Origin: Sarcodiotheca gaudichaudii
Lineage: Eukaryota > Rhodophyta > Florideophyceae > Gigartinales > Solieriaceae
Direction of reading: 5' to 3'
DNA length: 25,277 bases
Assembly: GCA_032355985.1 (NCBI GenBank)
Contig: JAUKVZ010000023.1
Coordinates: 1 to 25,277, forward strand
Under the pieces are notes generated by a model, which saw nothing but the letters and a program-made list of their open reading frames with translations, searched no databases and was not told where the DNA came from. Position numbers and translations under genes: made by a program. Shown here in pieces: positions 1-7,997 of this stretch (positions are counted from its first letter, which is position 1; each line of letters begins with the position of its first letter).

Positions 1-326
1 GTGAAGATCTGACCCGCACGGACATTCCGCTCAATCTGCCGGCAGGGTGGGAATTCGATAAAGTCTTTGGTGAGCCTGAAGCCGCACCGGTTATGCAGCG
101 CGCGAATGCCGGGGCCATGCGCACCATGCTGGCGATGGCGCCTGCCCCCACAATGGCAGCGGACGCCGCAACACCAGGTCTGGTTCTGCCGCAAACCGCA
201 ACAAATGCGCCGGTCCTGATTGCGCAGGGGCTTCTGACATTGTTCCTTGCTCTTTCCCTGCTCCTGATCTGGGTTTTCTGGACCCGCAGCGGCGCGGCAG
301 ATCTTTCCATCAAGCGGAGGGGATGA
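1..326 (+). CDS. C-terminal end of marine proteobacterial sortase target protein (partial)
   Basis: The open frame enters from the left edge and ends at 326, so only the last 107 residues are visible. They contain an LPAGW segment, then an LPQTAT sorting motif, a hydrophobic stretch of about 20 residues (LLTLFLALSLLLIWVFW) and a basic tail ending KRRG. This is the layout of a sortase substrate: motif, membrane anchor, positive tail. Known members of the marine proteobacterial sortase-target family carry N-terminal VIT and von Willebrand A domains, which would lie outside the window. The stop overlaps the next start by four bases (ATGA), as expected for the dedicated substrate-sortase pair. 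The substrate would be cut and attached at the cell envelope by the class GN sortase encoded next, if that enzyme is still made. Confidence 0.85.
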   Translation, partial: EDLTRTDIPLNLPAGWEFDKVFGEPEAAPVMQRANAGAMRTMLAMAPAPTMAADAATPGLVLPQTATNAPVLIAQGLLTLFLALSLLLIWVFWTRSGAADLSIKRRG

Positions 327-910
327 TGCGTATCACACGTCACCTCCTGCTGGCCGCCGCCTTGGGTCTCACGGCCCTTGGCGGTTGGCAGGCCAGCCAG
401 GGCCTGTACATGAACGCCAAAGCGACACTTGCACAGCATCTGCTGGAAGACGCCTGGGCAACGACAAAGCAGACCGGCCACGCGGTTAAGGCATGGCAAT
501 GGGCAGATACCTGGCCTGTTGCCCGCGTCACCGCACCCCGCGTCAACGGAGATGCGATCGTGCTTGCCGGCGCAAGCGGGGAAGCATTGGCTTTTGGCCC
601 GGGGCACATGTCAAACACCGCAAGGCCAGGCACCAATGGCATGGCGGTTATAGCGGCCCACCGCGACACCCATTTTGAATTTCTGAAAGACGTGGAGATC
701 GGGGATGCGTTGCAGCTGGAAGCAATGGATGGCAGCCAGCACACTTAGATAGTGGATGCCCTGAAAGTGGTTGAGGCCAACGCGTCAGGCATCAACCCCA
801 ATGAGCCCGGCAAAAGGCTGGCGCTTGTCACCTGTTTTCCATTCGAAGCGACCGAACAAGGCACATTGCGCTATGTCGTTTTTGCGACCGCCGAAGAGGA
901 CATGATCTGA
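323..910 (+). pseudogene. Class GN sortase with one in-frame TAG stop
   Basis: Sortases are membrane-anchored cysteine transpeptidases that cleave LPxTG-like signals. The frame from 323 shows an N-terminal hydrophobic segment (residues 5-20), the FGPGHM and TARPG motifs typical of class GN sortases, and the catalytic-histidine segment AAHRDTHF (His113). A TAG codon follows residue 141 (746-748). The same frame then continues without further breaks to a TGA at 908-910 and encodes the catalytic cysteine (LVTCFPF, Cys171) and the catalytic arginine (TLRYVV, Arg183). The full frame of about 195 codons is the usual family length. The stop sits where homologues have a Tyr- or His-like residue (HRYRV region), so one base change from a tyrosine codon would explain it. 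It may be a young pseudogene, a read-through case or a sequence error. It is coupled to the substrate gene by a 4-bp overlap. Confidence 0.85.
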
Positions 911-1329
911 GCCCGTCGATCTGACAGCGCGTAAATATCGGCCCGGATGCCATAATTAATCAGATTTGCCGCCCCCAACCTGCCCTCTCAGGGACGCCAT
1001 GCATTTCGCTCAAGTGCCGCGCCACAGGCGTCCCTTTCCGCCCGAGCCCCTTAATTCACAGATGTCTTAATTAAAAAAAAATTGTGGGAAAAAGCCCAAA
1101 AATTCACCACAATGCCGAGAAAATAAGCACACCATTTTCCATTTTTTGATTTCATACTGAAATCATCAAATCCCCAAAAAACAATTCATGCTGCCGATTA
1201 GTATTACTGAAAAAAACAAGCTTTTTTTCTTGCAACTACACATTCGGTATGGGAAATATGTGGTACAAAAATGGGGCAAACGAGAAACCGAGCGTTTGCA
1301 TAGAGTAATTTTTAGGTAGGAGACATGAC
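911..1329. other. AT-rich intergenic spacer without a gene
   Basis: About 420 bp without a convincing reading frame. From about 1050 to 1320 it is strikingly A+T rich compared with the GC-rich surroundings. It contains several perfect inverted repeats: TGATTTCA/TGAAATCA around a 3-bp centre (1147-1165), GAAAAAAA/TTTTTTTC around CAAGC (1209-1229), and GCAAACG/CGTTTGC (1276-1299, listed separately). No hairpin here has the stem-then-T-run order of an intrinsic terminator. It probably holds the promoter and control region of the TetR gene that follows. Confidence 0.6.
1276..1299. promoter_or_regulatory. Inverted repeat, candidate TetR operator
   Basis: GCAAACG (1276-1282) and CGTTTGC (1293-1299) form a perfect 7-bp inverted repeat around a 10-bp spacer, 30 bp upstream of the TetR start. 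TetR dimers bind palindromes of about this size, and many repress their own gene. The location suggests autoregulation; this is inference. Confidence 0.5.
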
Positions 1330-1944
1330 GTGGGACTGGAAAGTTATCGTCGAAAAGTAAGCGAATCGAAACGTCGGTCAATCATGCAGGCCGCGCGCGC
1401 CGAATTCCAGGATAATGGGTTTACCCATGCCGCGATGGCGGAAATCGCCCGCAAAGCCGATGTATCAACAGCAACGTTATACAAGCATTTCGGGTCAAAA
1501 GAGGAATTGTTCGCCGCCGTTGTGGAAGAATCCTACTCAATGATCGGCATTGATCAGGAGCCCGCTGACCAATCCAAAACCGCCAAAGAAGCGCTGAAAT
1601 CTGCAACCGATGACTATCTGAATCTCCAGTTTGGCGCTGGTTTGAACGACCTGATGCGCGCTGTTATTTCAGAATCGGCAGGCGACCCGAAAGTCGGCCG
1701 CGAATTTCTGGAACGGGGCTATGGGCGCCGGGTTGAGGATCTGAAGACCTTCATCGACCGCCTGGTGGCACGCAACCTGCTGAAACAGCATGATACAGAC
1801 GTTTCAGCAAGTCAGGTCGCAGGCATGATCAAGGAAAACTTCATCTGGCCTGCCATGTTTGACCCGGATTTCAAGATCCCCTCAAACAAGGACAAGATTG
1901 TTTCCGAGGCTCTCGACACGTTCCTGGCGCGATACGGCGCCTGA
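1330..1944 (+). CDS. TetR/AcrR family transcriptional regulator
   Basis: A 204-residue protein of normal TetR length. The N-terminal helix-turn-helix is clear at about residues 16-62 (AEIARKADVSTATLYKHFGSKEELF), followed by an all-helical ligand/dimerisation domain without a recognisable ligand signature. The start is GTG at 1330, chosen because AGGAGA (1318-1323) lies 6 bp upstream; the ATG at 1325 is in another frame and stops soon. The likely target is its own promoter and possibly the neighbours, since a 7-bp inverted repeat lies just upstream. It ends before a strong terminator and stands alone on its strand, so the regulated pathway cannot be read from context. Confidence 0.9.
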   Translation: MGLESYRRKVSESKRRSIMQAARAEFQDNGFTHAAMAEIARKADVSTATLYKHFGSKEELFAAVVEESYSMIGIDQEPADQSKTAKEALKSATDDYLNLQFGAGLNDLMRAVISESAGDPKVGREFLERGYGRRVEDLKTFIDRLVARNLLKQHDTDVSASQVAGMIKENFIWPAMFDPDFKIPSNKDKIVSEALDTFLARYGA

Positions 1945-1978
1945 GCGACAGACTTTGCTTCAGGATAAACCTGACAGA

Positions 1979-2011
1979 AGCCCTCCTGGTCCTGCGCCCG
2001 GAGGGCTTTTT
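1979..2011 (+). terminator. Rho-independent terminator after the TetR gene
   Basis: AGCCCTCC (1979-1986) pairs with GGAGGGCT (2000-2007) around a 13-nt loop, and the stem is followed by a run of five T (2007-2011). It lies 35 bp after the TetR stop and abuts the end of the convergent methyltransferase gene. Confidence 0.85.
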
Positions 2012-2802
2012 CATTTGGTGGCAGAAAACAAATACCGGTTCACGCTGAAAAAGAAATCACCACGTTCCGCTAGCCTCAATTGATCATCGTACCAACGCTG
2101 TATCTCTTCACTCTCAAGCCCATGAGCTTTCCCGGTTTTGCGCACAAATGACACGATTGCTTTCATGATCCCCGCCGCATATGAATGCGGTTGATAACCA
2201 ACACTCATCAGCGGAATGGCATCAACTTTCTGCACTTGAAAACCGGTCCGCTGCAGCAGCGGCGAAAGCCTGGATGGCAAATGCGGGTCTTCCAGATGCG
2301 CATCCCAACAGGACAGAACCCGCCGCATCAATTGGGGATCACTGCTATGCCAGACAATCGAATCCCAATCTGTATCCATAATCACAACCCGACCGCCCGG
2401 CCGGCAGACTCGGTACAGCTCTTTCAGCGCGCCGGACACATCTTCCACATATTCCAGAACCTGTGTGGAGACCACCGCATCAAAACTGCCCGCTGGCAGC
2501 GTTGATCGACCTGCATCCGCAACCAGAAACGAGGCTTGAGGCAAGGCCGCACATCGTGTCCGCGCCATCGTGACCATCGCGTCGCTGACATCAATACCTG
2601 TCACCTGTCCGTGCTCGCCAACCATTTTGGCCGCATCTTCTGCCAAAAGACCCGGGCCGACGCCAACATCCAGAAGGCGCTCGCCGGGCATCAGGTTAAG
2701 GGCTGACAAGACCGCAACCCGCTGCCCGACAACATCCGGCGTCAGATACATGGCTTCGGTCGCCTTCGCAGCGCGCGCATCAAACTCGATTTTTGCGGTC
2801 AT
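2011..2802 (-). CDS. Class I SAM-dependent methyltransferase
   Basis: A 263-residue protein with a Rossmann-type methyltransferase fold. Motif I is LLDVGVGPG (residues 43-51), the acidic ribose-binding position is in GIDVS (69-73), and the region around STQVLEYVEDV and CRPGGRVVI (about 110-142) matches motifs IV-VI of UbiE/Methyltransf_11-type enzymes. It would transfer a methyl group from S-adenosylmethionine to an unknown small-molecule acceptor in the cytoplasm. Its ATG overlaps the TGA of the upstream PH-domain gene by four bases (2799-2802), so the two genes are translationally coupled. The substrate cannot be told from sequence; the C-terminal third is the part likely to define it. Confidence 0.9.
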   Translation of the reverse strand: MTAKIEFDARAAKATEAMYLTPDVVGQRVAVLSALNLMPGERLLDVGVGPGLLAEDAAKMVGEHGQVTGIDVSDAMVTMARTRCAALPQASFLVADAGRSTLPAGSFDAVVSTQVLEYVEDVSGALKELYRVCRPGGRVVIMDTDWDSIVWHSSDPQLMRRVLSCWDAHLEDPHLPSRLSPLLQRTGFQVQKVDAIPLMSVGYQPHSYAAGIMKAIVSFVRKTGKAHGLESEEIQRWYDDQLRLAERGDFFFSVNRYLFSATK

Positions 2803-3245
2803 GCCTTCTGATCACTTTTTTCTCTACCCCTGGCCTGTTCGATCGCCGCGGAAATCGCATGCGGTTTGCTCATATCATCCAGGACAAGACGCCGCCCTCC
2901 GGCAAGGTGGATTTCCACCCGACCAGCGCCAACCAGCTTTTGCAATGCAGACTGCGCCACGCGCACATTTTCGACAAATCTGAGATCGGCCCCGATCTTT
3001 TCAGGGCGCCGTCCACCGGTCGAAACAAACAGGCTTTCTCCGCTCAGCCGCACTTCCGAGCGACGCCCGCGAAAAAACGCCCATGCAAACAGCGCCGGGA
3101 CAATAATCGCTTCAACCACCAGAGCAAAAAACCTCAGCGTCACCAGAGGCGGCTCATGTCGGTCAGACCAGAACAGAACCCCTGCCCATAAAAATGAGAT
3201 AAGGAGCGCCGGCAGATAAATCGACCAGTGCCTTTCAGATCGCAT
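2799..3245 (-). CDS. Small membrane protein with bacterial PH-like domain
   Basis: A 148-residue protein. Two hydrophobic segments (about residues 9-26 and 36-55) form an N-terminal hairpin. A beta-rich domain follows (VRLSGESLFVSTGG ... EIHLAGGRRLVL ... AAIEQA), resembling bacterial PH domains of the bPH_2/YdbS kind. The open frame extends further upstream, but the ATG at 3245 is preferred because AGAGGA precedes it by 5 nt and the residues before it look random. It is the first gene of a two-gene leftward operon with the methyltransferase. Function is unknown; the PH-like domain suggests an interaction platform on the inner face of the membrane. Confidence 0.7.
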   Translation of the reverse strand: MRSERHWSIYLPALLISFLWAGVLFWSDRHEPPLVTLRFFALVVEAIIVPALFAWAFFRGRRSEVRLSGESLFVSTGGRRPEKIGADLRFVENVRVAQSALQKLVGAGRVEIHLAGGRRLVLDDMSKPHAISAAIEQARGREKSDQKA

Positions 3246-3383
3246 CACATTCCTCTGATTTTCCAAACCGTGTGAACGATAGAATGTCACAGAACGAAAC
3301 GGAATTGTGAAGTATTGCGGCCCGCCTGAACGCGGTCCGCGCGCCACATTGTGATGCGCCTGTCTTTGAGGTACACCCGGCTC

Positions 3384-4250
3384 ATGACAGGATTGCGCGC
3401 AGACTTTTTGTTGCTGTTTACAGCGCTCGTTTGGGGCGCGGCTTTTGTCGGTCAGGCAACCGCGATGGCGCACATGGGGCCGTTCTTTTTCACAGGCCTC
3501 CGGTTTTTTCTCGCCATGCTGGCCGTGCTGCCCTTTGCATACCTGGAAAGCAGGCGCGAAGCGCCGCTATTGAAAGCCCATCTGGGGCCGATGGTTGTGC
3601 TGGGCATCGTCTTCTTTCTGGCCGGCGTCATACAACAGATCGGGCTCACCGTCACAAGTGTGACGAATGCAGGCTTCCTGACCGCACTCTATGTTGTGCT
3701 GGTCCCCGCCGTTGCCTTTATTGCACTGAGAGCCAAGCTCCCGCGTATCGTCTTGCCCGCCGCCGCACTCTCGCTGTCCGGCACCTGGGCGCTCGGCGGG
3801 GGATTGCAGGGCCTGAACTGGGGCGACGGCATCATGCTGATCAGCGCGCTTTTCTGGGCCATTCAAATGCTGCTGATCGGCTCCCTTGCCGTGAGGTCCG
3901 GTCGCCCTGTTACCATGGCTGCCATTCAGTTTGGCGTAACAGCCTTCCTCGGCCTGCTTGCCGGCTTCCTGTTTGAAACCCCGAGCCTGACTGGTGCCCT
4001 TGCCGCCTGGAAAGAGCTTGCCTTTACCGGCTTCATTTCCGGCGGTCTGGCTTTCACCCTGCAAATGGTGGCGCAGCGCTACACACCGCCTTCGGATGCG
4101 GCGATCATCATGTCCGGCGAAGCCCTGTTTGCAGCGCTCTTTGGTGCCCTGCTATTGGGCGAACGCCTTGCGCCACTTGGCTGGCTTGGCTGCGCCCTTA
4201 TTCTCATCGCCGTGATAATGGTTCAGCTTGCACCGATCTGGCGCCGATAA
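3384..4250 (+). CDS. DMT-superfamily transporter with two EamA domains
   Basis: About 288 residues, the standard length for the 10-TM drug/metabolite transporter superfamily. Ten hydrophobic segments in two tandem EamA halves are visible. The first begins FLLLFTALVWGAAFV and the second begins near GDGIMLISALFWAIQMLLIG, each with the conserved W/A-rich helix. The glycine-rich C-terminal part (GEALFAALFGALLLGERL) is diagnostic. It exports or imports a small metabolite across the inner membrane; the substrate is not deducible. The frame is open from GTG 3351 and ATG 3354, but ATG 3384 (MTGLRADF) puts the first helix at the usual place. No start has a perfect ribosome-binding site. It diverges from the PH/methyltransferase operon. 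Confidence 0.9.
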   Translation: MTGLRADFLLLFTALVWGAAFVGQATAMAHMGPFFFTGLRFFLAMLAVLPFAYLESRREAPLLKAHLGPMVVLGIVFFLAGVIQQIGLTVTSVTNAGFLTALYVVLVPAVAFIALRAKLPRIVLPAAALSLSGTWALGGGLQGLNWGDGIMLISALFWAIQMLLIGSLAVRSGRPVTMAAIQFGVTAFLGLLAGFLFETPSLTGALAAWKELAFTGFISGGLAFTLQMVAQRYTPPSDAAIIMSGEALFAALFGALLLGERLAPLGWLGCALILIAVIMVQLAPIWRR

Positions 4251-4408
4251 CCTATCAGGGATATTCGAGCTGCAAGGCTACGAAATCCGCACGGGGCTCG
4301 CCCTTCTTACCGTTGCAAACGGATCAATAGGGCCTGCAGACCAGTTTGCATTCTTCTGGCTGTAATGACACGATACAGGCATTTTCTGCCAAATTCAGCG
4401 AGACGCCA

Positions 4409-5404
4409 ATGCCCAGATCCCAGAAAACACGCAACATCCTCCTGTTCACCTATGAGGGCGGCATGATGCTGGACGTTGTCGGCCCGGCAGATGTCTTTGG
4501 CGCGGCTTGCCAAATCGTCACAGCACAAACCGTTGCCACGGTGCCACCTTACAAACTGTCAGTGATCTCCCGCAAAGCCGGACCAGTTTCCATGTCAAAC
4601 GGCCTGCAACTTGTCGCAGCCCACGCGTACGCAGACGTGAAAGGTCCCATCAACACGCTTCTGATTTGCGGCGGCACTGAAAAAGGCATGCGCGCGGTGG
4701 AACAGGATGCAAAATTTTCAAGCTGGATGAAACGCAAGTCGGAAAAAGTCGATCGTCTCGGTTCGGTATGTTCCGGTGCATTCTTTCTGGCCCGCGCCGG
4801 ATTGCTCAACGGTCACCGGGCCACCACGCACTGGAGCGCTTGCGCCCGCCTGGCAAAAGAGCATCCCAACGTCGAGGTTGTCGAAGATGCCATTTTCATC
4901 AAGAGCGACCGTACCTACACCTCTGCCGGCGTCTCAGCGGGCATTGATCTGGCATTAGCGTTGGTGGAGGAAGACCTTGGCCGCGACATCGCCATGAAAG
5001 TAGCACGGCACCTTGTCCTGTTTCTTCGACGGCCCGGCGGGCAATCCCAGTTCAGTGCCCAGCTTGCGGCCCAAAGCGCCAGGACCGACAGGTTCGACAC
5101 GTTGATTGACTACATCAATGAAAACCCCACCGCGGATCTGAGCGTCCCCACTCTGGCGGATCGCATCGCCATGAGCCCGCGTAACTTCGCCCGCCTCTTT
5201 CGGGAAGGCATCGGGGAAACACCGGCAAAATATGTGGAGCGGGTGCGCCTTGATCTGGCGCGACGCAAGCTGGAGGAAGACCGGGACAGGGTTGATGCCG
5301 TGGCGGCAGCAACAGGCTTCGGCACCGCCGAAACCCTCCGCCGCACCATGAAGCGCCACATGGCCACCACGCCGGAGGCCTACCGCGCGACATTTGGTGG
5401 CTGA
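4409..5404 (+). CDS. GlxA-type transcriptional regulator: DJ-1/PfpI domain plus AraC helix-turn-helix
   Basis: About 331 residues. The N-terminal domain (about 8-185) is a class I glutamine-amidotransferase-like DJ-1/PfpI fold, with LLFTYEGGMMLDVVGPADVF near the start and the nucleophile-elbow cysteine in SVCSGAFFLARAG. The C-terminal domain (about 235-328) is a pair of AraC helix-turn-helices (DLSVPTLADRIAMSPRNFARLFREG and DAVAAATGFGTAETLRRTMKRHM). The family comprises activators of catabolic genes that sense small metabolites; the effector here is unknown. The frame is open to a TTG at 4346, but the ATG at 4409 places the fold start as in the family. It is followed closely and convergently by the DAPG-hydrolase-like gene, so its target may lie elsewhere. 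Confidence 0.92.
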   Translation: MPRSQKTRNILLFTYEGGMMLDVVGPADVFGAACQIVTAQTVATVPPYKLSVISRKAGPVSMSNGLQLVAAHAYADVKGPINTLLICGGTEKGMRAVEQDAKFSSWMKRKSEKVDRLGSVCSGAFFLARAGLLNGHRATTHWSACARLAKEHPNVEVVEDAIFIKSDRTYTSAGVSAGIDLALALVEEDLGRDIAMKVARHLVLFLRRPGGQSQFSAQLAAQSARTDRFDTLIDYINENPTADLSVPTLADRIAMSPRNFARLFREGIGETPAKYVERVRLDLARRKLEEDRDRVDAVAAATGFGTAETLRRTMKRHMATTPEAYRATFGG

Positions 5405-5425
5405 CAAGACAGCCCCCCGTCCTCC

Positions 5426-6175
5426 CTAACGCAAATCGCCATTGCGCTGCTCTCGTTCATAAAGCGACGGTAGTAAATTGCTCAAATATCCCATCTCTTC
5501 AATGGCATGCTTTAGGAGCCCTTCAGCATTTTCTTCCGTCACAGTAAAATGGCGAACCAATGCCAGATTGCCGATCAGACCCATAAGCGAACTGACTTCC
5601 TCGTCTCCGTCGCGCAAAGAGATATGCCCCATCCAGAACCGGCTGCGCATCTCAGCGCCCAAGGGCGTGTTGCGCACAATGTGGCACATCCGCGCGACAT
5701 AAAGCGGCTCTTCAAGAAGACCGGCGCGTGCACAAACCGCGACCGTATCCCCGTCATTGGGATCAATGCCGAAAAACACAGCCGGATCGACAAACTGAAT
5801 GCGCAGCTTGCCCATCTCGCCGCCGATATATTCGTGCACCAGATGGCTTGCACCGACAATTTCGCCCGGAACTTTGTTCTCCCAATCCATCCAGACATGG
5901 TCCTGCGGATGCCACAACTTGTACTGTTCCGTGGTCTGCAGAAAGTCGGCGAACCACCAGCGGACCATCTCCGCTTTGACGTTCGGCATCCTGGTTAACG
6001 CCGCAACCTCCATCGTCCCGTTTGGAAGACGGCGAAATCCCGTTTCAAAATCAGTGTACCCCTCCGCAAGCAGGTGCCGCGTATCGTTCTCCACAGCAAA
6101 CGGTCGGCTCCCGACGGTCGCCAGCATCACCGCCAGGGAGAGCAGAATGCCGCCGATCACCCATAATAATTTCAT
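5426..6175 (-). CDS. DAPG (2,4-diacetylphloroglucinol) hydrolase-family protein with N-terminal membrane segment
   Basis: About 249 residues, starting at the second of two close ATGs; AGGAG lies 9 nt before the ATG at 6175 and only 3 nt before the ATG at 6181. Residues 3-19 are hydrophobic and form a signal peptide or anchor. The rest resembles the PhlG/DAPG hydrolase family, which cleaves a C-C bond in acylated phloroglucinols using a His/Glu-bound zinc. Candidate ligands are in WHPQDHVW (His89, His93), HLVHEYIGGE (Glu115 or Glu120), MCHIVR (His165) and VRHFTV (His209). A membrane anchor is unlike the cytoplasmic enzyme and suggests periplasmic action on an unknown substrate. It is divergent from a TetR/MBL operon and shares its palindromic control region. 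Confidence 0.75.
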   Translation of the reverse strand: MKLLWVIGGILLSLAVMLATVGSRPFAVENDTRHLLAEGYTDFETGFRRLPNGTMEVAALTRMPNVKAEMVRWWFADFLQTTEQYKLWHPQDHVWMDWENKVPGEIVGASHLVHEYIGGEMGKLRIQFVDPAVFFGIDPNDGDTVAVCARAGLLEEPLYVARMCHIVRNTPLGAEMRSRFWMGHISLRDGDEEVSSLMGLIGNLALVRHFTVTEENAEGLLKHAIEEMGYLSNLLPSLYEREQRNGDLR

Positions 6176-6198
6176 TCTCATGCTCTCCTGTTGACTAT

Positions 6199-6245
6199 TT
6201 CTATGATCATAGAATATATTCAGTTTAAATTCAACGATCATGGAA
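6199..6245. promoter_or_regulatory. Two 16-bp palindromes, candidate operators between divergent genes
   Basis: Site 1 (6199-6214) is a perfect 16-bp palindrome, TTCTATGATCATAGAA. Site 2 (6230-6245) is TTCAACGATCATGGAA, identical to site 1 at 13 of 16 positions and partly palindromic itself. Their centres are 31 bp apart, about three helical turns, so two dimers would sit on the same face. They lie between the DAPG-hydrolase-like gene (leftward) and the TetR gene at 6258. Control of both units by that TetR protein is inferred. Confidence 0.7.
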
Positions 6246-6257
6246 ATTTAACCTCGC

Positions 6258-6926
6258 ATGCCCACCCGCCAAATGGTGAATGCCGCAAAACAGACAACGG
6301 ACCGCAAGCAGGGTCGTCCGTCGGAAAAAAGCGCCCATCCCGACCTGGAGGAAAAGCTGATCCGGGCGGCGTTGAAAGTGTTTGGCGCAAAAGGCTTCGA
6401 CGGCGCCTCTCTCAGTCAGATCGCGAGGCTTGCACAGACCGATATTGCCTTGATCCGCTATTATTTCGGATCCAAACACGGCCTTTGGCAAATGGCGCTC
6501 TCGCGACTAGGCGAAGAGCTGAGCCACGAAGGAATGCGCGTGCTTGCGGAGACGGCAAACCAAAGTGCAGCTCAGCGCCTGAAAGCGGCTATTGCCTGGT
6601 TTCTCACCATGTCGGCGCATCGGCCATATGTGAGCCGTATCATTGTCAGCGAAGGCAATGACACGGGCGCCCGTGGTCGCTTCATTGCGAAAGAGTTTGT
6701 GGGGCCCTTCTACAAGATAATGGCAGACCTGATTGACGAGGCGAAACAGGAAGGAACCGTTCCTGATGTTGCAACACGCACCATCTTTTTCATGATCACC
6801 CATGGCGGTTCCTTCCCCATGGCGATGCCAACCCTCACCAACGCATTTCCCGGCGGCAAGATCGAAAACAACAAAGCACTCGCCGCCCATATCAACGCAA
6901 TCACATCGCTGATCATCCAAGAATAA
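6258..6926 (+). CDS. TetR/AcrR family transcriptional regulator
   Basis: A 222-residue protein. A basic, polar lead (residues 1-28) precedes the TetR helix-turn-helix (about 33-80: LIRAALKVFGAKGFDGASL, then IARLAQTDIALIRYYFGSKHGLW). The helical C-terminal domain lacks a recognised ligand motif. ATG 6258 is used; an ATG at 6273 is possible, and neither has a strong ribosome-binding site. It is 10 bp upstream of the MBL-fold gene and divergent from the DAPG-hydrolase-like gene, with two palindromes between. It is therefore the likely repressor of this small hydrolase module, with the module's substrate as the probable inducer (inference). Confidence 0.9.
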   Translation: MPTRQMVNAAKQTTDRKQGRPSEKSAHPDLEEKLIRAALKVFGAKGFDGASLSQIARLAQTDIALIRYYFGSKHGLWQMALSRLGEELSHEGMRVLAETANQSAAQRLKAAIAWFLTMSAHRPYVSRIIVSEGNDTGARGRFIAKEFVGPFYKIMADLIDEAKQEGTVPDVATRTIFFMITHGGSFPMAMPTLTNAFPGGKIENNKALAAHINAITSLIIQE

Positions 6927-6936
6927 CGAGGTTCCA

Positions 6937-7980
6937 ATGGCCAGATACGGAAAAATTGTCGCTCTTCTTGCTGTTGTTTGCATCGGCGTCTTGTTTGCGC
7001 TGTTTCCGTCCATCCAGAAACTTTTGATCGACTGGCAAATCGGCCAGTCAATTGAAGGATCACTGGCGGCACAGAATATTTCTGATACACGTTTTGAAAT
7101 CCTCTTCTGCGGAACGGGCTCACCACAATTTAGTCCCGACAGAGGTCAGCCATGCCTCGGCATCATCGCCGGCGGAAAATTCTTCCTATTCGATACAGGA
7201 CAAGGCGCTGCCCAGCGTTTGAATCAGGTCGAGGCACCTATTCGACATCTCGACACCATCTTCCTGACGCATCTGCATTCAGATCACATGTCGGGCCTTG
7301 GCGAGACCTTGCACAATGGCTGGCTCTATGGACGCCAACACCTCGTCGAAGTCATGGGCCCACCCGGCACCGAAAAGCTACTCGCTGGTTTCCAGCGCTC
7401 ATATGAAGATGACATCGAAGAACGCCAGCGGGTCGTGGGCGAAGAATACCTGGACACCCGATCCGGCATGGGCAACGCGACCGATATTTGGGTTGATGGA
7501 GACGAGCTAAAGGCAGTCTACAACAAAGATGGCGTCGAGATCTTCGCATTCCACGTAGACCATCCAGACTGGCCACATGCATATGGCTACCGTATTGAGT
7601 TTCAGGGAAAGAGCGTCGTAATCAGCGGCGACACAAAATACTCTGAAAACCTGGTAAAACACGCGTCAGGTGCGGACTACCTCATACACGAAGTCCTGAA
7701 TGCGTCAATGATGGACATGGTCGCCAACCATTTGGAGCGTTTCCGTGCCAACATTAATCGCGAGCGACTAGATCGCATCGCAGCCGCACACACATCAACA
7801 TTTGAAGTCGCGGAAGCGGCAAAACAGGCCAATGTTCAAAAATTGATTGTGACACATCTCATCCCGCCGGTTCCCGCCAATGCTCTCGCGGAGAGCGCCT
7901 TTATTGAGGGCATGGACGGCGTTTTTTCCGGTGAGATCATTGTTGCGCGGGACAATATGCGGCTGATCCTGATTGAGTAG
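6937..7980 (+). CDS. Membrane-anchored metallo-beta-lactamase-fold hydrolase
   Basis: A 347-residue protein. Residues 6-23 form a hydrophobic N-terminal anchor or uncleaved signal, so the enzyme probably faces the periplasm. The MBL fold follows, with CGTGSP (58-63), LFDTGQG (84-90) and the zinc signature THLHSDH (111-117). Further zinc-binding candidates are VDHPDWPH, SGDTKYSENL and VTHLIPP. The order and spacing resemble the RNase Z/arylsulfatase-like branch of the superfamily, which includes ribonucleases, phosphodiesterases and sulfatases, so activity cannot be fixed. It is in an operon with the preceding TetR gene (10-bp gap) and divergent from a second predicted envelope hydrolase, which suggests shared use on one extracytoplasmic compound. 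It ends convergently with the next TetR gene. Confidence 0.9.
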   Translation: MARYGKIVALLAVVCIGVLFALFPSIQKLLIDWQIGQSIEGSLAAQNISDTRFEILFCGTGSPQFSPDRGQPCLGIIAGGKFFLFDTGQGAAQRLNQVEAPIRHLDTIFLTHLHSDHMSGLGETLHNGWLYGRQHLVEVMGPPGTEKLLAGFQRSYEDDIEERQRVVGEEYLDTRSGMGNATDIWVDGDELKAVYNKDGVEIFAFHVDHPDWPHAYGYRIEFQGKSVVISGDTKYSENLVKHASGADYLIHEVLNASMMDMVANHLERFRANINRERLDRIAAAHTSTFEVAEAAKQANVQKLIVTHLIPPVPANALAESAFIEGMDGVFSGEIIVARDNMRLILIE

Positions 7981-7997
7981 GATCGACGGCCCTTGAC

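Noticed and set aside
3271-3291. TGTGA...TCACA as a CRP site between the divergent PH-domain and DMT genes
   Set aside because: The half-sites are 11 bp apart rather than the 6 bp needed for CRP, so it does not fit the known operator.
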